Positions 6,287-14,814 of a stretch of 64,000 bases of DNA are shown here, piece after piece (positions within the stretch are counted from its first letter, which is position 1; each line of letters opens with the position of its first letter). Both the position numbers and the translations under genes were made by a program. The stretch spans positions 1 through 64,000 of the forward strand of contig DATCHD010000028.1 of assembly GCA_036508555.1 (NCBI GenBank), written 5' to 3'. Below the pieces are notes generated by a model that had not been told where the DNA came from, ran no database searches, and was given only the letters and a program-made list of their open reading frames with translations. Source of the DNA: CAINVV01 sp036508555. GTDB taxonomy: Bacteria; Bacteroidota; Bacteroidia; Bacteroidales; Prolixibacteraceae.

Positions 6287-7225
6287 TTAGGAAGCTCCTC
6301 CGGCCATCTCGAACATGACCCCTTCTTTCAGTGAGAAATGGGTATGGATCAACTCCCGGATATTCAACTCCCGAAGGATGAAATTAATAAATATTGTGGC
6401 GATGATGATCATTTCGACCCGGTTTTTATCGACACCGGCGATCAAGCTGCGGCTTTCCCGGTTTACCGTAATCAACGCTTGATGAATGCGGTAAAATTCG
6501 TTTAAAGGGAAAACGGAGGATTTGCGGAAGGTTGCATCGGGTTCCCTGGCCTCCAGGATATCCATCAGCGTATCGAAAGCCCCCGAGCAGCCAACCAAAA
6601 CCTGCGGCTGGTGCAGGCTGCAAATCTCCCGCAAAGGCGCCAAATGGCTGTGAAACCATTTCTCCACCAGGGCAATCTCCGGTTGGGATGGTGGATCAGA
6701 CATCGGGAACAGCTCCAAAACACGGGCAATGCCAATATTAAAACTTTTTTTCCAGAGAATCCGTTCCCGTTCGGCAAGAATAAATTCATTGCTTCCGCCA
6801 CCGATATCCAGTACAAGATATTTCTCATTCAGCGGTGGCAGCGAGTTGACGGTGCCCCTGAAAATATATTCAGCCTCGCGATTGCCATCGATGACCTCCA
6901 TTTCCCATCCGAAACGACTGCGTACCTTGTCAATAAAATCCGCTCGGTTGGTGGCTCCACGAATGGCAGAAGTACCTATAAGCCGTACCCGGGAAGCTCC
7001 GAATTTCCGGATGTTGACCTCATGCAAAGAGAGGGCAGTCAACCCTCTCTCCATTGCCTCAGGCAGCAATTTTTCTTTGTGAATTCCGCCCCGTCCCATC
7101 TTGACCGCGATTCTTTCCTCGTGCAGTACACTGAAAGTCCCATCCCCGGAAGTAGTGGCAATCAGCAGATTGCAAGTATTGGTTCCTAAATCAATTACAG
7201 CGTTTATGATTTGTAGGTCAGCCAT
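6287..7225 (-). CDS. Ppx/GppA family exopolyphosphatase / pppGpp phosphatase
   Basis: A 312-residue member of the ASKHA-fold Ppx/GppA family, which removes terminal phosphate from polyphosphate or from pppGpp. The two phosphate-binding motifs are VIDLGTNTCNLLI (about 11-23) and LDIGGGSNEFIL (about 143-154); GTSAIRGATNR at about 84-94 is also conserved. It is the short form (about 300 residues) lacking the C-terminal HD-like domain of E. coli Ppx. Its start overlaps the 3' end of the ABC permease gene by 22 bp, so it is translationally linked to the exporter. Polyphosphatase and pppGpp activity cannot be separated from sequence. Confidence 0.88.
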   Translation of the reverse strand: MADLQIINAVIDLGTNTCNLLIATTSGDGTFSVLHEERIAVKMGRGGIHKEKLLPEAMERGLTALSLHEVNIRKFGASRVRLIGTSAIRGATNRADFIDKVRSRFGWEMEVIDGNREAEYIFRGTVNSLPPLNEKYLVLDIGGGSNEFILAERERILWKKSFNIGIARVLELFPMSDPPSQPEIALVEKWFHSHLAPLREICSLHQPQVLVGCSGAFDTLMDILEAREPDATFRKSSVFPLNEFYRIHQALITVNRESRSLIAGVDKNRVEMIIIATIFINFILRELNIRELIHTHFSLKEGVMFEMAGGAS

Positions 7226-8541
7226 TTACCCAATTCCTTCCAAGAAGTTTTTTTACCATACATCAGAATACCGGTACGGTAGATTTTGCCGGCAGCCCAG
7301 ACCATCAAAACAAATGTCGCGATCAGCAGCAGCATAGACAAGGCCAGCTGCCAGGCCGGTACCCCGAAAGGAATCCTCGCCATCATGACCACCGGCGAGG
7401 TGAATGGAATCATGCTGAACCAGAAGGCTGTTGCCCCTTCAGGGTTTTTTATGGCACTCATCATGACCAGAATAGCCAGGATGATCGGCATCATGATTGG
7501 CATCATAAATTGCTGGGCATCCTCGGTCGCATCCACGGCTGAACCTACCGCGGCGAACATTGAACTATATAATAAGTATCCTCCGATGAAGAAAAAGATG
7601 AAACATCCGATGATTAACGGGAAATTTACCGTTCCCATCATGGAGAGAATTTCCTGCATTTTATCCAGTTCGGCCGGAGTAGCAGACTGAGCAGCTATCT
7701 GCGACTGGGCCATGATATTCTGGGTTGCTCCGGCATGTTGGGCGCCGGGCATCAGCCCCCTGGCTCCTGAAATGATAGCGATTCCCAATATGATCCATAT
7801 TGCCAGCTGAGTAAGCCCAACTAGCGCGATACCAACGATCTTTCCCATCATGAGGTCGAAAGGCTTCACGCTCGAGATAATCACCTCGACAATTCGGCTT
7901 TGCTTTTCTTCCATCACTCCCTGCATCACCATCTGTCCGTAGAGTAGAATAAACATGTAGATGACGAAGCCGAAGACGTAACCCAGAATCATGCCAATCT
8001 CAGTAGAACTTTTCTTTGCCTCCCCACTCTCACCCAGCTTTATTGTATTGACTGTAATTGAGGTCTTTGTGGCTTTAATGCGCGCTTCCAGGTCGGGGAT
8101 TGCGGTTTGTTTTATCACCTCGGCCATCTTCTCTTTCTCGATCACCGTTCTGATCTTGTTTTGAATCAGGTTCTTAACGTCAAAAGGAATACTACTCATA
8201 GAGATTAATTGCACAGTATTGGTCTCCAGCAGATTCGGTTGGATAACCAGCAAGGCATAATAATCCGTTGCCTTGATATTGTCTTTAATCTTGTCGTATT
8301 CTTCTTTAGGAATGAACTTATACTTGGTGTAATCCGTACTCTCAAGCTGCCCCAACAGGATAGATGAACCGTCATAAACGGCTATAGATCTTTCTTTTGT
8401 ATCATCCTGAGACATGAAGTAAGCGGGGAGAATAAACATGGCTGCCATCAATGCCGGCATCAGGATCGTCATGATAATGAACGATTTTTTTCTGACTCTT
8501 GTCGTATATTCCCTGGTGAGAACTAATCCTATTTTGCTCAT
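7204..8541 (-). CDS. ABC-2 type transporter permease (NatB-like)
   Basis: A 445-residue inner-membrane permease. One transmembrane helix lies near the N-terminus (about 22-45), followed by a roughly 150-residue extracytoplasmic domain and then a cluster of about five hydrophobic helices in the second half. This layout is that of NatB and other ABC-2 exporters. It starts 9 bp after the stop of the ATPase gene, its partner. NatAB homologues are annotated as Na+ exporters in Bacillus, but the substrate here is unknown. Confidence 0.85.
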   Translation of the reverse strand: MSKIGLVLTREYTTRVRKKSFIIMTILMPALMAAMFILPAYFMSQDDTKERSIAVYDGSSILLGQLESTDYTKYKFIPKEEYDKIKDNIKATDYYALLVIQPNLLETNTVQLISMSSIPFDVKNLIQNKIRTVIEKEKMAEVIKQTAIPDLEARIKATKTSITVNTIKLGESGEAKKSSTEIGMILGYVFGFVIYMFILLYGQMVMQGVMEEKQSRIVEVIISSVKPFDLMMGKIVGIALVGLTQLAIWIILGIAIISGARGLMPGAQHAGATQNIMAQSQIAAQSATPAELDKMQEILSMMGTVNFPLIIGCFIFFFIGGYLLYSSMFAAVGSAVDATEDAQQFMMPIMMPIILAILVMMSAIKNPEGATAFWFSMIPFTSPVVMMARIPFGVPAWQLALSMLLLIATFVLMVWAAGKIYRTGILMYGKKTSWKELGKWLTYKS

Positions 8542-8550
8542 GTTATTTGG

Positions 8551-9468
8551 TTATGAATTTTGTTTTACTACTTTGATGAATACCTCATTCATGCTGGGAA
8601 TCAATTCGTTAAAGGATACAATTTCAACATGTTCCACCAGATCTTTGATTAACGTTCCGGAGCTATTTCCATTAAGAAATTGAATCTTCAGACTGTTGGT
8701 CCTGCCGGTCTCGTCATGCGACAAAATGGAATATTTGCCGCCAAATTCGTGCTCAATTTTGGCAAAATCGCCCTTGTAAGACACGTCGAAGATGTTTGAT
8801 TTGTATTTTTCACGAATGGACATGATCGGACCGTCCAATATCTTTTTTGATTTATCGATCAGTGCGATGTGGTCACAAAGCTCCTCGACAGATTCCATGT
8901 TGTGGGTGGAAAAAATAATAGTGGCACCCTCTTTCTTCATGCGGAGGATCTCCTGTTTCACTATTTCTGAATTGATGGGGTCAAAACCACTGAAGGGTTC
9001 GTCAAAAATCATCAATCGCGGACGGTGAAGGACCGTGCAGATAAACTGTACCTTTTGCTGCATCCCCTTCGAAAGTTCCATTACCTTTTTGTCCCACCAG
9101 GTAATGATCTCAAACTTCTCGAACCAGATTTTAAGTTCCCGCATGGCATCCTTGCGGGAGAGTCCTTTGAGCATTCCCAGGTAGAGGGCCTGCTCGCCGA
9201 CTTTCATTTTTTTGTAGAGGCCACGTTCTTCGGGCAGATACCCGATCTGGTAGATGTCATCGGCCTTCATTTTGCGGCCATCGAACCAGATGGTTCCGCT
9301 ATCGGGAGCAGTAATCTGGTTGATAATACGTATCAAGGTGGTCTTACCAGCCCCATTCGGTCCCAGTAGCCCGAAAATAGTGCCTTCCGGCACGGAAATG
9401 GAAACCTCGGAGAGTGCTTTGAAATTAGAAAACGATTTGCTGACTTCCTGCGCTGAAAATAGATCCAT
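8551..9468 (-). CDS. ABC transporter ATP-binding protein (NatA-like)
   Basis: A 305-residue ATPase that powers the adjacent ABC-2 permease. Walker A GPNGAGKTT (36-44), signature LSKGMQQKVQ (132-141) and Walker B LMIFDEP (152-158) with the following GFDP are all intact. The C-terminal 80 residues are the DUF4162-like extension common in NatA-type exporters. It is first in a four-gene minus-strand operon. Upstream a TATCTTCG sequence is one base from the -7 consensus. Confidence 0.9.
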   Translation of the reverse strand: MDLFSAQEVSKSFSNFKALSEVSISVPEGTIFGLLGPNGAGKTTLIRIINQITAPDSGTIWFDGRKMKADDIYQIGYLPEERGLYKKMKVGEQALYLGMLKGLSRKDAMRELKIWFEKFEIITWWDKKVMELSKGMQQKVQFICTVLHRPRLMIFDEPFSGFDPINSEIVKQEILRMKKEGATIIFSTHNMESVEELCDHIALIDKSKKILDGPIMSIREKYKSNIFDVSYKGDFAKIEHEFGGKYSILSHDETGRTNSLKIQFLNGNSSGTLIKDLVEHVEIVSFNELIPSMNEVFIKVVKQNS

Positions 9469-9558
9469 GCTTACTAAGAGTTATGTTTTGTAACGAAAAA
9501 CGAAGATAACAATTAGTATACATAATGGAAGAATATTACAGGTATAAAAAATATTCAG

Positions 9559-12500
9559 TTATTTATACTCGTCCCAGGATTTGATAACGATATCATCCAT
9601 CTCCAATTTGCAGATGGCATAGATAAAAGCACTGGCCACGCGGGCATTAGTGATCAACGGAATGTTGAAATCGATGGCATTCCTGCGGATGCGGTAACCA
9701 TTCGATAACTCTCTGTTGGTGTGATCTTTAGGTATGTTGATAACCATTTCAATCTTCCGTTGTTTGATCAGCTCGAGCGTGTTGGGCGACATATCCTCTT
9801 CATCCGGCCAGTAAACTTTTTCTGTTTCCACCCCATTTTCCATGAAAAAATGATGCGTACCACCCGTTGCATAAATGGTGAAATCTCTTTCCTTCAACAT
9901 CCTGGCGGAAGCCAAAAGTTCGATCTTACCTCTCACAGGACCAGATGAAATCAGGATACTTTTCTTCGGAATGCGGTAACCTACCGAGAGCATCGACTTC
10001 AAGAGGGCCTCATAGAAATTCTCCCCAATGCAGCCCACCTCACCTGTCGAAGCCATGTCAACACCCAAAACAGGGTCGGCATTCAGGAGTCTGTGGAAAG
10101 AAAACTGGGGTGCCTTAACGCCCACGTAATCCAGCTCAAACAGGGACTTGTCCGGCTTCTCAAAGGGCACATCGAGCATGGCTTTGGTAGCAATTTCGAT
10201 CAGATTCGTCTTCAATACCTTGGAAACAAATGGGAATGACCTGGAAGCCCTCAGGTTGCACTCGATCACCTTGATATCGTTGTCTTTAGCAAGGTACTGG
10301 ATATTGAACGGTCCTGTAATTTCGAGTGCCTTGGCGATTTTTCTGGATATCTTCTTAATCCGGCGGATGGTCTCAATATAGAGTTTCTGCGGAGGGAAGA
10401 CAATTGTGGCATCGCCGGAGTGAACACCCGCGAATTCGACGTGTTCCGACAGTGCGTAAGCTACGATTTCGCCATTCTTTGCCACCGCGTCCACCTCAAT
10501 CTCCTTTGCATTTTCTATGAATTCCGAAACGACAACCGGATGTTCTTTCGAGACATGTGCCGCCAGTTTGAGGAAATGTTCCAACTGATTGCGGTTCGAG
10601 ACCACATTCATGGCCGCGCCGGATAAAACATAGGAAGGACGGATCAGGACAGGGAATCCCACTTCATCTACAAATTTGAATATCTCTTCGATGGTAGTAA
10701 GCTGGCTCCAGCGAGGCTGATCCACTTCGAGTTTATCGAGCATGGCCGAGAACTTGTTGCGGTCTTCGGCATTGTCAATTTTCTCGGCAGTCGTTCCCAG
10801 AATGGGTACATTATTGGCATGCAGCCTCATAGCCAGGTTATTGGGTATCTGACCTCCCATTGAAAGCACTGTTCCTTTGGGTTCCTCTAAATCACAGATG
10901 TCCAGGACTCTTTCCAGGGAAAGCTCATCAAAATAGAGTCTGTCGCAGTTGTCATAATCCGTCGAAACGGTCTCGGGATTGTAATTGATCATGATAGCAC
11001 GGAAATTCGCTTTCCTTATCGTATTCACCGCGTTAACAGAACACCAGTCGAATTCGACGGAAGATCCGATACGGTATGCTCCGGAACCTAAAACGATGAT
11101 AGACTTATTGTCGTGCTCGAAACTGACATCATGTTCACATCCGTTATAAGTCAGGTAGAGGTAATTGGTCTGGGCCGGATATTCACCCGCAAGAGTATCA
11201 ATCTGCTTCACAAAGGGCAGAATACCGTGTGTTTTTCTGAAGGCTCGTACCTTCATACTTTCGGCGTGCATATCCCTAACACCTGATTTCAGTACAATCC
11301 TGGCAATCTGGAAGTCGGAGAATCCAAGTTTCTTGGCATCACTCAGCAGATCAGCAGGAAGACTCTCGAGTGAATTAAAACTGTTTAACTGATTTCTTAA
11401 CAGATAAATATTCTCTAATCGCATCAGGAACCACTTGTCGATCCTTGTTATCTCCCAGATCTGATCTACGGTATAACCTTTATGGAATGCTTCCGCGATC
11501 GCGAAAATTCTGCGGTCTGTCGGATTGCTCAGTTCTTCATCAATATCAATAATCTCCATATCACCGCGGTTGCCAACGAAGCCATGCATGCCGATCCCGA
11601 TCATGCGAAGACCTTTCTGGATGGCCTCTTCGAAGTTTCGACCGATGGCCATAATTTCGCCGACGGATTTCATGCTGGATCCAAGATTTTTGGATACTCC
11701 AACGAATTTTCCAAGGTCCCAGCGGGGAATTTTCACGACGCAATAGTCCAGCGCAGGCTCGAAACAGGCAGTCGTCACCTTGGTTACAGAATTTTTCAAT
11801 TCATGAAGTCCATAGCCCAGACCCAGTTTGGCGGCCACAAATGCGAGCGGATAACCTGTCGCCTTGGAGGCCAGGGCAGAAGACCTCGACAGACGAGCAT
11901 TTACTTCAATAACCCTGTAATCTTCTGAGTGGGGATCCAGGGCAAACTGGACGTTGCACTCACCGATCACGCCGATTTTTCGGATGATTTTGATGGATAA
12001 TGCACGTAATTTATGGTATTCGTCGTTGGACAGAGTCTGTGAAGGAGCGACAACAATCGATTCACCGGTATGGATGCCGAGTGGATCGAAATTTTCCATG
12101 TTACAGACGGTGATGCAGTTGTCGTATTGGTCGCGGACGACTTCGTATTCGACTTCTTTCCACCCTTTAATCGATTCTTCCACCAGTATCTGGCCTGAAT
12201 AAGAAAAGGCATTGTTGGTGAGTTTATCCAGTTCGACCTCGTTGGAACAGAATCCCGAGCCTAAGCCTCCCAGGGTGTAAGCAGCCCTGATAATCAATGG
12301 GTAACCCAGTGTGTTGGCAGCCACCCTTGCCTGTTCTATAGAAGTGCAGGCAATGCTGCGTGGAGTCAGTACATCGATCTCATGTAAGATGCCTGAAAAG
12401 ATTTCGCGGTCTTCGGTATTGATGATCGACTGTACCGGAGTTCCTATAACTTTCAGGTTGTATTTTTCCAGAATTCCCTGACGGTAGAGGTCAACACCGC

Positions 12501-12789
12501 AATTGAGCGCTGTTTGTCCGCCGAAAGCTAGCAGGATTCCGTCTGGCTTCTCTTTCTGGATGATCTTCTCGACGAAATAGGCAGTAATAGGAAGGAAGTA
12601 TATTTTGTCGGCGATCTCTTCGGAAGTCTGGATGGTTGCGATATTAGGGTTGATCAGAATCGTATAAATTCCCTCTTCTTTTAAAGCCTTAAGTGCCTGT
12701 GAGCCTGAGTAGTCGAACTCTCCGGCCTCACCGATTTTCAGTGCACCGGATCCCAGAACAATTACCTTTTTGATATCTGTGTTTAGCAT
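9559..12789 (-). CDS. carB: Carbamoyl-phosphate synthase large subunit
   Basis: At 1076 residues it is the normal length of CarB (E. coli 1073). It has the two homologous ATP-grasp synthetase halves: VLGSGALKIGEAGEFDYSGS opens the first, and VLGSGAYRIGSSVEFDWCSV opens the second near residue 570. The C-terminal MGS-like regulatory domain (from about 940) carries YATGGTHHFF. It uses ammonia from CarA, bicarbonate and two ATP to make carbamoyl phosphate for arginine and pyrimidine synthesis. Its start overlaps carA by 7 bp. The shared leader and attenuator upstream of carA should control both. Confidence 0.97.
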   Translation of the reverse strand: MLNTDIKKVIVLGSGALKIGEAGEFDYSGSQALKALKEEGIYTILINPNIATIQTSEEIADKIYFLPITAYFVEKIIQKEKPDGILLAFGGQTALNCGVDLYRQGILEKYNLKVIGTPVQSIINTEDREIFSGILHEIDVLTPRSIACTSIEQARVAANTLGYPLIIRAAYTLGGLGSGFCSNEVELDKLTNNAFSYSGQILVEESIKGWKEVEYEVVRDQYDNCITVCNMENFDPLGIHTGESIVVAPSQTLSNDEYHKLRALSIKIIRKIGVIGECNVQFALDPHSEDYRVIEVNARLSRSSALASKATGYPLAFVAAKLGLGYGLHELKNSVTKVTTACFEPALDYCVVKIPRWDLGKFVGVSKNLGSSMKSVGEIMAIGRNFEEAIQKGLRMIGIGMHGFVGNRGDMEIIDIDEELSNPTDRRIFAIAEAFHKGYTVDQIWEITRIDKWFLMRLENIYLLRNQLNSFNSLESLPADLLSDAKKLGFSDFQIARIVLKSGVRDMHAESMKVRAFRKTHGILPFVKQIDTLAGEYPAQTNYLYLTYNGCEHDVSFEHDNKSIIVLGSGAYRIGSSVEFDWCSVNAVNTIRKANFRAIMINYNPETVSTDYDNCDRLYFDELSLERVLDICDLEEPKGTVLSMGGQIPNNLAMRLHANNVPILGTTAEKIDNAEDRNKFSAMLDKLEVDQPRWSQLTTIEEIFKFVDEVGFPVLIRPSYVLSGAAMNVVSNRNQLEHFLKLAAHVSKEHPVVVSEFIENAKEIEVDAVAKNGEIVAYALSEHVEFAGVHSGDATIVFPPQKLYIETIRRIKKISRKIAKALEITGPFNIQYLAKDNDIKVIECNLRASRSFPFVSKVLKTNLIEIATKAMLDVPFEKPDKSLFELDYVGVKAPQFSFHRLLNADPVLGVDMASTGEVGCIGENFYEALLKSMLSVGYRIPKKSILISSGPVRGKIELLASARMLKERDFTIYATGGTHHFFMENGVETEKVYWPDEEDMSPNTLELIKQRKIEMVINIPKDHTNRELSNGYRIRRNAIDFNIPLITNARVASAFIYAICKLEMDDIVIKSWDEYK

Positions 12790-13853
12790 AATATCTTAAT
12801 TTTGGAGATGAAATCATCAAATAAAAATTCGGTATCTACCGGTCCTGAGGAGGCTTCCGGGTGAAACTGAGTCGAGAAGAAGGGCTTGGTTTTATGACGG
12901 ATGCCCTCGTTGGTGTTGTCGTTAACATTGTAAAAGAGAGTTTCCCAATCGGCAGGTATCGAGTCCGGATCGATGGCATATCCATGGTTTTGGGACGTGA
13001 TGAAACACCTGTTGGTGCCGGTCATCAGTACAGGCTGGTTGTGACTGCGGTGACCATATTTTAGTTTGTAGGTACTGCATCCTGCGGCCAGTCCGAGAAG
13101 CTGGTTGCCCAGACAAATTCCCATGATTGGCTTCTCCTGCTGAATGGCTTTTTTGAGATGCTTGACGGTGATGTCACACATGGTGGGATCACCCGGACCA
13201 TTGGTGAGAAACAATCCATCATATTCCAGGGTTGTAAAATCGTAATTCCAGGGAACCCTGACTACTTTAACGCCTCTTTTAATCAGGCAGCGGATGATGT
13301 TATTTTTTACACCACAATCCACGAGAACAACTGTCTTGTCGCCTTCGCCATAAGTCTCAACAGTGTCGGTGCTTGCTTTGGCCACTAGGTTCATCAGGTT
13401 GGGATCGACCATTTCGATGGGGTCTCCTTCAAATTCAATTTTCCCGATCATGGATCCTTTTTCCCTGAGAATCTTAGTCAGAGCACGCGTGTCAATACCG
13501 TAGATGCCAGGTATTTGTTGTGATTTCATCCAGTCGGCCAGACTGGATTGTGCGTTCCAGTGGCTGTATCCAAATGAATAATTGTCGACGACCAGACCGG
13601 TGATATGGATCTTGTCCGACTCAAAATGACGGTGCAGATTATTCTCTTTCCGGTCGGACGGTACCCCATAATTTCCGATCATCGGATAGGTGGAAACCAG
13701 GATCTGTCCGGTATAGGAAGGATCTGTCAGACTTTCGGGGTACCCCGTCATGGCAGTGTAAAAAACAACCTCACCGGTCACCGATTTCTCGTAGGCGAAT
13801 GATTTTCCTTCAAATGTTGTACCATCTTCCAGTACCAACTTTACTTTTTGCAT
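12783..13853 (-). CDS. carA: Carbamoyl-phosphate synthase small subunit (glutaminase)
   Basis: A 356-residue class I glutamine amidotransferase subunit. It has the CPSase small-subunit N-terminal domain (LVLEDGTTFEG, GEVVFYTAMTGYPES), then the glutaminase domain with nucleophile Cys in IMGICLGNQLLG and the His-x-Glu pair in TQFHPEASSGP. It hydrolyses glutamine and channels ammonia to CarB. It is first gene of the carAB operon, divergent from argR. Its about 100-base leader holds a small peptide frame and an overlapping terminator hairpin, so expression is probably controlled by attenuation. Confidence 0.97.
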   Translation of the reverse strand: MQKVKLVLEDGTTFEGKSFAYEKSVTGEVVFYTAMTGYPESLTDPSYTGQILVSTYPMIGNYGVPSDRKENNLHRHFESDKIHITGLVVDNYSFGYSHWNAQSSLADWMKSQQIPGIYGIDTRALTKILREKGSMIGKIEFEGDPIEMVDPNLMNLVAKASTDTVETYGEGDKTVVLVDCGVKNNIIRCLIKRGVKVVRVPWNYDFTTLEYDGLFLTNGPGDPTMCDITVKHLKKAIQQEKPIMGICLGNQLLGLAAGCSTYKLKYGHRSHNQPVLMTGTNRCFITSQNHGYAIDPDSIPADWETLFYNVNDNTNEGIRHKTKPFFSTQFHPEASSGPVDTEFLFDDFISKIKILC

Positions 13854-13865
13854 AATTGCTTGTTT

Positions 13866-13914
13866 AAAAAAAATGCGTTTTCACTACCTTTTAATCAGTA
13901 GTAAAAACGCATTT
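13866..13914 (-). terminator. Attenuator hairpin in the carAB leader
   Basis: On the minus strand, AAATGCGTTTTTACTAC and GTAGTGAAAACGCATTT form 17-bp arms with one mismatch around a 10-base loop, immediately followed by further T residues (eight T in a row in total). This is a complete intrinsic terminator lying after the promoter and 13-61 bases before the carA start. The 5' arm is also the end of a leader reading frame, so a translating ribosome would block the hairpin. Confidence 0.85.
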
Positions 13915-13927
13915 TCCGCGTTAACAT
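13895..13927 (-). CDS. Putative carAB leader peptide (10 residues)
   Basis: ATG at 13925-13927 opens MLTRKMRFYY, ending at TGA (13895-13897) inside the loop of the attenuator. It has two Arg codons (CGG, CGT) and a U-rich Phe-Tyr-Tyr stretch (UUUUUACUAC) in the 5' arm of the hairpin. Two mechanisms fit. Arginyl-tRNA shortage may stall the ribosome. Alternatively, as in E. coli pyrBI, low UTP may pause RNA polymerase in the U-rich run so that the ribosome catches up and prevents termination. The frame starts about 26 bases after the predicted transcript start. Translation is inferred, not shown. Confidence 0.5.
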   Translation of the reverse strand: MLTRKMRFYY

Positions 13928-13959
13928 AATCGATATTCCCGGATGATGTCGCACGGATA

Positions 13960-13991
13960 CAAAAGTAGGTTAAATCTTCCAATTTTACAAA
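13960..13991 (-). promoter_or_regulatory. carAB promoter
   Basis: On the minus strand TTTG (13991-13988), a 20-bp spacer, then TACTTTTG (13967-13960) match the Bacteroidota -33/-7 consensus exactly. The transcript should start near 13953, giving a leader of about 100 bases. Confidence 0.8.
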
Positions 13992-14034
13992 AGGGTGCAT
14001 AGAAGTTTATAAATATTCACATATATTTAACAAA

Positions 14035-14049
14035 TGAATAAAAAATTAA
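14035..14049. promoter_or_regulatory. Possible ArgR-binding site
   Basis: TGAATAAAAAATTAA resembles half of the ARG box pattern (TGAAT...ATTCA) with one mismatch and a 5-base rather than 4-base centre. It lies between the divergent carA and argR promoters, where ArgR control would be expected. Weak match in AT-rich DNA. Confidence 0.25.
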
Positions 14050-14067
14050 ATAAATATGCAAATTATG

Positions 14068-14099
14068 TTCGTTAATATGACAATAATAGGCTATATTTG
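14068..14099 (+). promoter_or_regulatory. argR operon promoter
   Basis: TATATTTG at 14092-14099 matches the -7 box. TTCG at 14068-14071, one base from TTTG, lies 20 bp upstream. It would start the long arginine/proline operon, 39 bp before the argR start. Confidence 0.65.
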
Positions 14100-14137
14100 C
14101 ATTTTAATACAAAAAATTATTCAATAGCAAAACTGTT

Positions 14138-14626
14138 TTGAAAAATAAATTAGAACGTTTTGAGTTGATCAGGAAGATTATTTCCAGTGAGGTAATCAGT
14201 AACCAGGATGATCTGCAACTGAAATTGCATTCATTGGGTTGGGAGGTGACGCAGGCAACATTATCGCGAGATCTCAAAACCTTGCAGGTCATAAAAGTGA
14301 GTGATTCCAAACTGGGATATGTGTACAGATTGCCATCGGACGACCTGCTTCATCCGCAGTCCAACGGATCGAATCCGTCGAGGTTGAACTTTCTGGCAGA
14401 CGGGGTGCTTGGAATCCAGTTTTCCGCAAACCTGGGGGTGATCAAGACCCTACCGGGATTCGCTCCCAGCACAGCATTGGCGATCGATGAATCGGGATGC
14501 GAAGAAATTATTGGAACGATAGCGGGTGATGACACAATTCTGGTGGTCATGAGGGATGGTGTTGGACGCAACGATGTTATCAAGGCACTTATAAACATCC
14601 TGCCAAGGTTGGAGGAAAAGGTTTGA
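14138..14626 (+). CDS. argR: Arginine repressor ArgR
   Basis: A 162-residue ArgR/AhrC protein. Residues 1-70 form the winged helix (IISSEVISNQDDLQLKLHSL, then VTQATLSRDLKTLQVIKV, where SRDL is the recognition helix). The C-terminal 80 residues are the arginine-binding hexamerisation domain with the GTIAGDDTILVV motif. The start is a TTG (14138), as no in-frame ATG lies nearby and family members begin MKNKL. With arginine bound it should repress the operon it heads, and perhaps carAB across the shared intergenic region. Confidence 0.93.
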   Translation: MKNKLERFELIRKIISSEVISNQDDLQLKLHSLGWEVTQATLSRDLKTLQVIKVSDSKLGYVYRLPSDDLLHPQSNGSNPSRLNFLADGVLGIQFSANLGVIKTLPGFAPSTALAIDESGCEEIIGTIAGDDTILVVMRDGVGRNDVIKALINILPRLEEKV

Positions 14627-14644
14627 AATGTTTGCGATTGAGAT

Positions 14645-14722
14645 ATCCCTCGTTTCAAACGAGGGATAGCAGAGATAGCAGAATAGCAGATGTTGAGATA
14701 TCCCTCGTTTGAAACGAGGGAT
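14645..14722. repeat. Two REP-like palindromes (CCCTCG family)
   Basis: Two 23-bp palindromes (14645-14667 and 14700-14722) with arms ATCCCTCGTTT/AAACGAGGGAT differ only at the central base, separated by GATAGCAG-type spacers. The same family occurs at 16743-16841, 27771-27835 and 58118-58140. They form strong hairpins in either strand and lie between argR and the GNAT gene. Confidence 0.9.
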
Positions 14723-14741
14723 AGCAGAATCCGCTGGAGCA

Positions 14742-14767
14742 CCGGTCCCTGAGCCTGTCGAAGGGCC
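14742..14767. repeat. 26-bp dispersed repeat (CCCTGAGCCTGTCGAAGGG)
   Basis: This stretch is identical to 62884-62909, 48 kb away. It has an internal hairpin (GGTCCCT and AGGGCC region around GAGCCTGTCGA) and, in both places, closely follows CCGCTGGAGC-type sequence. I recall the same core as a frequent repeat in environmental Bacteroidota genomes. Confidence 0.85.
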
Positions 14768-14814
14768 TTTCGGCAGTTTGAAAAGTTAAAAATTGGTTGA
14801 TACAATAGATAGAA

